Below the pieces are notes generated by a model that was not told the DNA's origin, searched no databases, and saw only the letters and a list, made by a program, of their open reading frames with translations. From the IMG/VR virus record IMGVR_UViG_3300042291_000666, positions 54,326 to 118,325 of that record: a DNA stretch of 64,000 bases; one strand, written 5' to 3'. Source of the DNA: a virus. Every line of letters starts with the position of its first letter. The first letter of the stretch is position 1. The position numbers were made by a program, and so were the translations under genes. Positions 57,123 to 64,000 of this stretch are shown here, piece after piece.

Positions 57123-60100
57123 ATGGCAAGATGTCCTAATAAAAACGCACCGGAATATAAAGCTTTACAAGAAGTTTATAAAAGTGAAATTGCAACAAAC
57201 AATATTATCAATACTTGGCAAGATGCAAACAACACAGATGTTTTTCCTACTGTAGTTGAAGCAAAGCAATTTGCTCAAAACAATAAAGTTGCTTTTGCAT
57301 TAAAACAAAAAAGTTTTGCTGAGAGCTTATTAAATAATTTAAGAAACAAAAAACTTATTCATAGTGAATTTGGTTTAAATCTTATCAATGCTTCAGATCC
57401 AAACGTTTTTTATACTGAAAGAGTTGCTGATTCAGCAGTTGTTGAAGATAACAAAAGAAAAATAGAGCAATATCTAAAGACTAATAATATTCCTTTAGAT
57501 GCTATTTCTATTATAAAGACTGATAAAACATATAAGATTATAGTTGATCAAAATGTTTTTACACCAAAAGATTTATTACCATCATCTAGAGCTTGGGATA
57601 CGCCAAGAGCTAGAGCAGTTGTAATGCATTTGATGAGAATGTTTCCTGAAGTAAAAGTTAAAATGCTTAGTCCTACTGAAGCTGAAGCTCTTTATAATAC
57701 AATACCAAAAAGTGATAAAAGTAAAGTCAACTTTAAAAATGTAAATTCATTTTATTATAAGAATGTTGCATACCTGGTTAAAGGGAGAGTTACAGATGAA
57801 ACTGCAATTGAAGAAATGCTTCATCCTTTCATTGATGCAATTAAACTAGATAACCCGCAATTATTTAATGGGTTACTTACAGAAGCTAAAGCAAACTTTC
57901 CGGAGATGGTTCAGTCTATTACTGAAGCATACAATGCAAATAGAAACTTTAGTCAATTAGAAAGAGATCTTGAAATAGTAACTCAAGCATTATCTAGACA
58001 TTTTAATAATGAATATGAAACAACTCCAACTAAAAAATTCTTAGATAAAATCAAAGAAGCTTTAGAGTGGTTTGCAAAAGTCATTAATAATTTAAATGAA
58101 TATATAACAGGTAAACCTTTAACAGTAAAAGCTATTAATAATAATACTACGTTTACTGATATTGCTAAACTTTTAAATACAGAAGGTATAAGCTTTAATC
58201 TGGGTACAAGTTCAAATGGAAAAGTAAGATATTCATTATCACCAGCAAAACAAAAAATTGTAAATACTGTATTAGCAACAGCTAATCCAATTCAAACACA
58301 AATAATTAAAAATTTATTTCATGTTGCTACTAATTCTAAACAAGAAATAGATTCATTATCTGTAAACATAAGTGATACTAAATCTGCAAATACAATTGTT
58401 GTTCTTAATGAAGAAGATCATACATATGTTGATATTACTAACCGTGATATTTATAAATCAGCAACCACAGCAATTAAAGGTCAGCTTAAAAATCAAGAAG
58501 AAGTTCAACTTAATTTAGTTGTTGGTAATGAAGTAGATGCATTATTAGATTCTTTAGTATCTAATGAATCATTTGAAGAAGCTTTTCTTAAAATGAAACT
58601 TTTAACTAAAGAACAAGCTGAGAAAGTATTTAACATGTTACAAGATCAGCTTACTCAATTAAAGCCTTTAAACTCTGTTGCTATTTCACAAGTTGTTGTA
58701 TTTGATGAAGCAACAAGAATTGCAGGTACAGCAGATTTAGTTATTATAGATGAGTATGGTAGAATAAGAATTGTTGACTTAAAAACAAGTAAGTCTTCTA
58801 TTAAAGATATGTTTAGCAAAACTGTAAAGCAGAATAACATACCACAAAAACTATCAGGCACAAGATATGAAATGCAAGAGTATGATTTAAATGAAGATTC
58901 TTTTGTCTTAGATAAAAATGGTAAACCTGTTTTAGATGCAGATGGTAATCCAATAGTTGAATTTCTTGGTAGTGATCTAAAAAAACTTTATGGAATAGAA
59001 AAATTATCTACTAGAGGTCAACATGGTTTACAAGTAAATCTTTATAGACGTATGTTTGAAAACATGGGTTATACGGTTTATGAAGGTGATGAAGGTGCTG
59101 TAACTATTCATATAAGAGCAGACATAACAGGTAAAGGAAAAGATCAGGTATTTAATGGTACATTTGAAATAGACGGTAAAGTAGAACATCCATTACTTAT
59201 AAATCATAAACCATCAGAAAACTTACTTTATGTTAATATGCTTATTCCATCTGTAGAAATACTTGATAAAAGTATTAGTGCAGCAGAGGATGCTATTTAC
59301 CGTGGTAGTGAAGATATAGAAGCTATGGAGCAACTAGCTGATACAGTAGAAGCTCAACAGTATTCTGAGTATAATACTATTACAACTGCATTAGAAAACT
59401 ATGCTCTTGCTTTAGTAGAACAAGATAAAGCTTTGGATAAACTTAAAAATAATGTATTTAGAGATAAAACCAAAGAGCAAACCAGAGATGATATTGCAAG
59501 TACGTTAGCCTATATTGCTAGTAATATTAATACAGGACCGATAGCTAGATCTCAAACATATACTCAATTATTAAGAAGCTCTTTAAATCAAATGCAAAAA
59601 TTTAGAGAGTATGTTGAAAATCCAGATAATGTAAGTAAACCGGAATACATCACATATGTTTTAAACTTTGAAAGATTTTTAAGTACATTTAATGCTTTAT
59701 ACGCAATTAAAGATTCTAAAGAACTTAATGCTACTCAAAGAACATTGGTTCTTCAAATGCAACTTGAACATAATAAACTTGTTGGACCTGACAAAAGTGA
59801 AGGTTTAATCAATGATGCTATTATAAACTATGTAAAAGAAACCATCAGACTCAGATCAAGTAATGATTGGGGTGGAAAAGGTAGTGCCTTTACACAAGAT
59901 ATGTTGGATGACCTTATGGTTATGGCTCCTGATATTGCAATGGATGCATTAAATGCTCAAGATATGGCTACTCAAAAAGATCCTATACTTGCTGTAATGG
60001 ATAAAATATATAAGAGTCAAAAACAAAAACTTTTAGATAGAATAGAAGAAAGAGAATACTCAATTAGGAATGCGGGTAATACTTTATTAAAATTATCAGC

Positions 60101-62915
60101 AAATAAAGATTTACAAAGTCTTTATGACTTTATGTTAGAGTATGATAAAGATGGTCTTTTCTCAGGCTTTTATACACAAAAAATTGGTGTACAATATAAA
60201 AATATTCAAGAATCATTAAGAAGTAAACTTTATGATTCAGCTGGTCAACCTTATACATATAGAGATGTTACTGATTTAAGTACAGCAAAACCTGAAGATA
60301 TTCAATATAACATTGATTTGGCTAAAAACAAAGCTGCTTTTAGTAAATTCTTTGAAGCTGAAACTGTAGCTGAAGATGGTACTATAACCACTGGTGAGTT
60401 TCATAAATATACTCAAGAATTTATTGATGCTAGAAATAGATTTGAAACACCAACTATATATAATAATAAACAAGGTGTTTTTTGGACAAGAAAAAAGAAT
60501 ATATCTGAAAGAGATTGGAGTATTTATCAAAATAAATATTATGACTTTGTTGATTATACACAAGCATTAAAAGTTAATGGTGAACCAACCGGTGTAATAA
60601 ATACAAAAAAGACGGGTGCTTTTCCAAAAGTTCAATTTAGAGAAGCGTTAGAAATAACCAATCCTAAAGAAGGAGAACCTCAAGACATGCGTAGTGAAAA
60701 GTATAGAGCATTAATGGATCCAAATAAAACAGATGCATTAAGTGTTGCTCAAAGAGATTTTTACAACATGTTCATAAAATACTATGAAAAAGAATTATTA
60801 AATAAATTACCACAAGGAATTAGGAATCAAATGATGGGCCGTGTTCCTGTGATTAAAAATAATATTTTAGATACATTAAAAGGTCAACCAAATGTTGTTA
60901 CTAAAATGTATGCTGATATGGTTAGAGGTGTTAAAAACTTTACACAAGATACAGCAACTCAAAAGAATGTTGCGTTTGATGAAAATGGTAATTTTGTTAA
61001 TGCTCTTCCTGTTTTTTATACTGGTAAATTAAGAATTGATGGTGAACTTAAAGAGATTGAAGCAGAAATAACAGCATTAAAAGATGAACATAGAAAAGGT
61101 ACAATTGGACCAGAAGCTTTTAAGAAAAAATTAGCTTTGCTTAATGGAACAGCAGCACAACTTAGAGCTCAACCATCAGTAGGTGAACTTAATAAAGATA
61201 TGACTTCAGGTTTACTTAAGTTTAGTGCAATGGCTGAACATTATGAAGTAATGGGTGAAATTGAAGATACCCTTACTGCCATGGTAGAGGTTATTGAAAA
61301 AAGAAAATATACACCAGCTGATGCTGCAATAAGTTTAGGTACTACAATTGACAACAAATTTAAAAAAGCAGGAACAATTAAAGGTGCTGATTCAAATGCC
61401 TTAAAAAGAGCTAAGAAATACATGTCAATGATTTATTATGACAATGAACTTGTTTCTAAAAAAATGGTTGATAAATTAGCGGATGAACTTATAGGTATGT
61501 CTTCATTAGCTTATGTAGCATTTAACCCATTTGGTAACCTTAATAACTATGTTATGGGTAGAATCAATAATGGTATTGAGGTTTTGGGTAGTAGATATTT
61601 TTCTAAACAATCTTATGTAAGAGCAACCAGAGAATATAATACTGAGGGTGTTAAAGGATTGTTAGATAGAGTTTCTGCTGGTGCAGTTGATTTAGCTGAC
61701 ATAGCTACAGCAGGAAAAGCAGGTATAAAGAAAGCAGATTATGATTCAGATCTACCCAACAATAAATATGAAGCTTTAGTAAGTTTTATGAGAATGATGG
61801 ATAAAGCGTCTGATATACGTCAGACTACTTCTGAATTTGATAGCAGATCTGTTTGGTCAAGATTTAAAGAATGGGGTTATGTGATGCAAGATGCCGCTGA
61901 ATATAATGTTCAATCTAAAGTTGGTATGGCAATACTTATAGATACTACAATTAAAAATAGTAAAACTGGTGAAACATTATCTCTTTATGATGCATTTCAA
62001 TATAATTCTGAAACACATAAGGTTGAATTAATAGATGGGTATGATACTATTGTAACTAAAAGTGGAACAGAAAAACCATATACTGATCAATTTAGATATG
62101 ATTTAAGAAATGAAATCAGAGAGGTTAACAAACAAATCCACGGTAACTACGCTGCAGAAGACAGAATGGTTTTACAAAGTCATACTTTAGGTAATTTAGC
62201 AACACAGTTTCACAAGTGGGTAGCTCCTGCAATTAGAGCTAGATTTAGAAGAGAATACTTTGATCAAAACTTAGGTTGGTTAGAAGGCCGTTATAGATCT
62301 TGGTGGAAGTTTATGGGTCATGTTAAACGTGAAATGGTAAGAGGTAACATTAGTGTGAATCCTGCTAACTATAATGAGAGCTTTAAAGAAGCTTATGGTT
62401 TTACCGGTGAAGGTGGAAACATAGATCAAAAGGCTGAAGATAAACTTAGAGGTTTTTACAGAACTACAGGTGAACTTGGTATTATGTTAAGTGTTGTTGT
62501 ATTAAATGCACTATTAGCTGGTATACTTGCTAATGATGATGATGATGAAGAGTTAACTAAAAGATTGAAAAATGTTATAAGACTACAAGGAGATAGAACA
62601 TACAAGGAGATGGTTTTATATACACCAACACCAACTGGTCTTCAACAACAATATCAATTAATTAAAACTCCAATTGCAACTGCAAGAACAATAGGTGAAT
62701 TAGGTGAAGCATTAAACTTAACTCTTCAAACACCAATTGCAAGATTGTATCTAAGCAAAGAAGAATTTTATGCAGATAAGGATTATGTATATCAAAACAA
62801 ACCTAACAAAGGTCAATTAAAGTTATACAAAAACTGGGCTGACGTTGTTCCTATTTTATATTCAATACAGAAATGGGAGAATATGATTAAAGCACAAGAC
62901 TTCTATATCAAGTAA
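57123..62915 (+). CDS. Giant cargo protein with PD-(D/E)XK nuclease domain
   Basis: The protein has 1930 residues. Residues 1-60 (ARCPNKNAPEYKALQEVY) form a head seen in related phage cargo proteins. Near 230-300 is a degenerate metallopeptidase-like stretch (ETAIEEMLHPFIDAI). Residues about 430-660 form a RecB/Cas4-type nuclease: entry strand DHTYVDITNRDIYKSATTAI, Asp538 (GTADLVI), Asp552-x-Lys554 (VDLKTSK) and Gln637/Tyr641 (QVNLYRRM). All key residues are in order. The middle 700 residues are helical. Residues about 1784-1803 are a hydrophobic helix (IMLSVVVLNALLAGIL) followed by DDDDEE, likely a membrane segment. It could act on host DNA or on phage ends at entry. It is the last gene of the plus-strand module. 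Confidence 0.75.
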   Translation: MARCPNKNAPEYKALQEVYKSEIATNNIINTWQDANNTDVFPTVVEAKQFAQNNKVAFALKQKSFAESLLNNLRNKKLIHSEFGLNLINASDPNVFYTERVADSAVVEDNKRKIEQYLKTNNIPLDAISIIKTDKTYKIIVDQNVFTPKDLLPSSRAWDTPRARAVVMHLMRMFPEVKVKMLSPTEAEALYNTIPKSDKSKVNFKNVNSFYYKNVAYLVKGRVTDETAIEEMLHPFIDAIKLDNPQLFNGLLTEAKANFPEMVQSITEAYNANRNFSQLERDLEIVTQALSRHFNNEYETTPTKKFLDKIKEALEWFAKVINNLNEYITGKPLTVKAINNNTTFTDIAKLLNTEGISFNLGTSSNGKVRYSLSPAKQKIVNTVLATANPIQTQIIKNLFHVATNSKQEIDSLSVNISDTKSANTIVVLNEEDHTYVDITNRDIYKSATTAIKGQLKNQEEVQLNLVVGNEVDALLDSLVSNESFEEAFLKMKLLTKEQAEKVFNMLQDQLTQLKPLNSVAISQVVVFDEATRIAGTADLVIIDEYGRIRIVDLKTSKSSIKDMFSKTVKQNNIPQKLSGTRYEMQEYDLNEDSFVLDKNGKPVLDADGNPIVEFLGSDLKKLYGIEKLSTRGQHGLQVNLYRRMFENMGYTVYEGDEGAVTIHIRADITGKGKDQVFNGTFEIDGKVEHPLLINHKPSENLLYVNMLIPSVEILDKSISAAEDAIYRGSEDIEAMEQLADTVEAQQYSEYNTITTALENYALALVEQDKALDKLKNNVFRDKTKEQTRDDIASTLAYIASNINTGPIARSQTYTQLLRSSLNQMQKFREYVENPDNVSKPEYITYVLNFERFLSTFNALYAIKDSKELNATQRTLVLQMQLEHNKLVGPDKSEGLINDAIINYVKETIRLRSSNDWGGKGSAFTQDMLDDLMVMAPDIAMDALNAQDMATQKDPILAVMDKIYKSQKQKLLDRIEEREYSIRNAGNTLLKLSANKDLQSLYDFMLEYDKDGLFSGFYTQKIGVQYKNIQESLRSKLYDSAGQPYTYRDVTDLSTAKPEDIQYNIDLAKNKAAFSKFFEAETVAEDGTITTGEFHKYTQEFIDARNRFETPTIYNNKQGVFWTRKKNISERDWSIYQNKYYDFVDYTQALKVNGEPTGVINTKKTGAFPKVQFREALEITNPKEGEPQDMRSEKYRALMDPNKTDALSVAQRDFYNMFIKYYEKELLNKLPQGIRNQMMGRVPVIKNNILDTLKGQPNVVTKMYADMVRGVKNFTQDTATQKNVAFDENGNFVNALPVFYTGKLRIDGELKEIEAEITALKDEHRKGTIGPEAFKKKLALLNGTAAQLRAQPSVGELNKDMTSGLLKFSAMAEHYEVMGEIEDTLTAMVEVIEKRKYTPADAAISLGTTIDNKFKKAGTIKGADSNALKRAKKYMSMIYYDNELVSKKMVDKLADELIGMSSLAYVAFNPFGNLNNYVMGRINNGIEVLGSRYFSKQSYVRATREYNTEGVKGLLDRVSAGAVDLADIATAGKAGIKKADYDSDLPNNKYEALVSFMRMMDKASDIRQTTSEFDSRSVWSRFKEWGYVMQDAAEYNVQSKVGMAILIDTTIKNSKTGETLSLYDAFQYNSETHKVELIDGYDTIVTKSGTEKPYTDQFRYDLRNEIREVNKQIHGNYAAEDRMVLQSHTLGNLATQFHKWVAPAIRARFRREYFDQNLGWLEGRYRSWWKFMGHVKREMVRGNISVNPANYNESFKEAYGFTGEGGNIDQKAEDKLRGFYRTTGELGIMLSVVVLNALLAGILANDDDDEELTKRLKNVIRLQGDRTYKEMVLYTPTPTGLQQQYQLIKTPIATARTIGELGEALNLTLQTPIARLYLSKEEFYADKDYVYQNKPNKGQLKLYKNWADVVPILYSIQKWENMIKAQDFYIK

Positions 62916-62918
62916 TTA

Positions 62919-62957
62919 TATGCAATTGCATATTGCAATACGCAATATAGCTAACGC
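62919..62957 (-). other. Compound repeat copy B with palindromes after the last virion gene
   Basis: On the minus strand GCGTTAGCTATAT (62957-62945) is followed by TTGCAATAT (62938-62930), the same two words as at 1962-1996. Next to it TATGCAATTGCATA (62919-62932) is a perfect palindrome, and TATTGC/GCAATA form a small stem (62931-62947). Confidence 0.35.
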
Positions 62958-62991
62958 AAAACACTATATGTAGAAACATATAATGAATGAA

Positions 62992-63034
62992 AAAGCCATC
63001 ATTAAACCCTAAAAAAGGACTTAGTGATGGCTTT
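62992..63034 (-). terminator. Convergent terminator for nrdA (and perhaps for the virion module)
   Basis: AAAGCCATCA (62992-63001) pairs perfectly with TGATGGCTTT (63025-63034). On the minus strand the stem is followed by TTCATTC after GGCTT (TTTTT in all), a good terminator. On the plus strand only CTTT follows, so it is weaker in that direction. Confidence 0.75.
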
Positions 63035-63046
63035 AACATACATTAT

Positions 63047-63103
63047 TAGGTTTGTTTTTATACTGTGAGTATAAATATTTTCTATAAACTAAACCTATAG
63101 GTT
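63047..63103 (-). other. AT-rich nested hairpins between nrdA and its terminator
   Basis: TTTATACT (63057-63064) pairs AGTATAAA (63068-63075) around a three-base loop. TAGGTTT (63047-63053) can pair AAACCTA (63091-63097), and AACCTATAGGTT (63092-63103) is a palindrome. This is a structured 3' untranslated region that could also stop plus-strand transcripts. Confidence 0.4.
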
Positions 63104-63107
63104 GATT

Positions 63108-64000
63108 TTATCCTTCACAACTTGCACAATCTAGAATATTTCTGGCAAATTCTTGAGCTGAACTTTGACTAAATTGATAGTACAAAGTTTTAACTCCTTC
63201 CTCATGCGCGTATAAATACAATTGATTAATATCTTTAGCTGGAACAGATGGGTGAATCATTAAGTTAAGTGACTGAGACTGATCAATAAACTTTTGTCTT
63301 TGAGCTGCCTGCAAGATTAACTCTTTAGGGGTGATCTCAATGAATGACTTGAATACTGCTTTTGTAGGAAAATCTAAGTGTTGAACTGAGCCATCCTTTT
63401 TCAAGATGCTTTTCCATACTTCCGGGGTATTCATACCATACTTATCTAACTCACACTCTAAGAAAGGATTCTTATAGATAGTCTTAGACTTGGCCAGATC
63501 TTTAATAAAGTAATTTGATTTGATTGGTTCAATTCCCATACTCACTTGTCCCAAGATGAATGAGCTTGATTTAGTAGGAGCAATTGCAATTAATGTTGAA
63601 TTAGCATAACCTTTTCTAATTGACTCAACACCTTTAGAATCATGCAACCATTTGGAGGCTGCCTCACTTTTATCTTTAAGTGCTTTAAAGATCTGAGAGT
63701 TTAACATCTTAGCTTCCAAGGAATCAAACTCAATCAATTTAGATTGAAACAGGGAATGGTATCCTAGTACACCTAAACCAATTGCTCTATGTTGACTTGC
63801 AAATCTATATGCTCTCTTCATACCGGGCATTACAGCAGACTTCTTAATGAACTCATCCATCACAGCATTTAAAAATAATGTGTAAGTTTCAATAGCGTCT
63901 GTGTTTTTCATCTCTTCCCAGTGCAGCAGGTTGATAGATCCTAAGCAACAAACAAATGAATTAAATGAATCTGTTGGCAACTGAATCTCAGAACATAAAT
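63108..64000 (-). CDS. nrdA: Ribonucleotide reductase class I large subunit, C-terminal part (continues beyond the window)
   Basis: The frame is open to the right edge, so the N-terminal part is missing; about 296 residues are visible. The first visible codons read LCSEIQLP, matching the NLCxEI active-site word with the thiyl-radical Cys and catalytic Glu (E. coli Cys439, Glu441). FVCCLGSIN holds the partner Cys. ANSTLIAIAPTKSSS is the classical phosphate-binding stretch. VKTLYYQFS holds the Tyr-Tyr radical-transfer pair, and the end CASCEG is the C-terminal redox Cys pair. The enzyme reduces ribonucleotides to deoxyribonucleotides for phage replication. YY and the NLC motif indicate class I, which needs a NrdB partner and oxygen. 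It is transcribed toward the virion genes. Confidence 0.95.
   Translation of the reverse strand, partial: LCSEIQLPTDSFNSFVCCLGSINLLHWEEMKNTDAIETYTLFLNAVMDEFIKKSAVMPGMKRAYRFASQHRAIGLGVLGYHSLFQSKLIEFDSLEAKMLNSQIFKALKDKSEAASKWLHDSKGVESIRKGYANSTLIAIAPTKSSSFILGQVSMGIEPIKSNYFIKDLAKSKTIYKNPFLECELDKYGMNTPEVWKSILKKDGSVQHLDFPTKAVFKSFIEITPKELILQAAQRQKFIDQSQSLNLMIHPSVPAKDINQLYLYAHEEGVKTLYYQFSQSSAQEFARNILDCASCEG

Noticed and set aside
1-64000. Alternative genetic code (TAG or TGA read as amino acid) in this module
   Set aside because: All genes are full length under the standard code with no in-frame TAG or TGA interruptions.

Overview
The window looks like the late (virion) half of a large AT-rich tailed-phage genome of the crAss-like type (Crassvirales). 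The evidence is the gene order: portal, scaffold-like protein, major capsid protein, small capsid proteins, fibres, ring or adaptor proteins, one giant tail protein, then a run of giant cargo proteins. The 4502-residue protein also carries a beta-prime-type RNA polymerase signature (RIP, then ADFDID 37 residues further on), which is the hallmark of the virion-packaged RNA polymerase of this order. The host is probably a member of Bacteroidota. Genes have A-rich leaders without Shine-Dalgarno sequences, and several intergenic sites match the Bacteroidota -7 promoter box TAnnTTTG. A class I (oxygen-dependent) ribonucleotide reductase suggests an aerobic environmental host rather than an anaerobic gut host; this is inference.

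Layout. 1-5051: portal (cut by the left edge), acidic scaffold-like protein, major capsid protein. 5061-5213: a GC-rich, strongly structured RNA-like element that matches no gene. 5236-9374: small capsid-associated protein, conserved unknown proteins, a head-to-tail adaptor candidate, a Dps-like ferroxidase, and an abundant-type structural protein closed by a terminator. 9503-21499: cysteine-rich small proteins, two long fibres (the second ends in an S74 self-cleaving chaperone), three short paralogues that look like fibre accessory proteins, and a protein with a von Willebrand A-like motif. 21652-25106: a metallophosphoesterase, an unknown protein and two ring-type tail proteins. 25125-62915: seven genes coding for about 12,500 residues. 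They are a giant tail (muzzle or stabilisation) protein with an inserted von Willebrand A domain, a multi-enzyme cell-wall protein (LysM, L,D-transpeptidase-like, two lytic-transglycosylase-like), three cargo proteins, the RNA polymerase polyprotein, and a cargo protein with a PD-(D/E)XK nuclease. 63108-64000: the 3' end of nrdA on the minus strand, converging on the virion module across hairpin terminators.

How the parts fit. Every gene from 1 to 62915 is on the plus strand and appears to build the particle or to be injected with the DNA. Cell-wall enzymes and cargo would open the envelope, and the packaged polymerase would transcribe the first genes. Transcription is divided by clear hairpin-plus-T-run terminators near 9430, 13190, 18680, 21570 and 22875. 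Each is followed by a likely promoter or shared AT-rich motif. All 32 genes stop with TAA. No tRNA, CRISPR array, transposase or reverse transcriptase was seen, and no gene-free stretch exceeds 200 bases. Family assignments are from memory of motifs; no database search was run.
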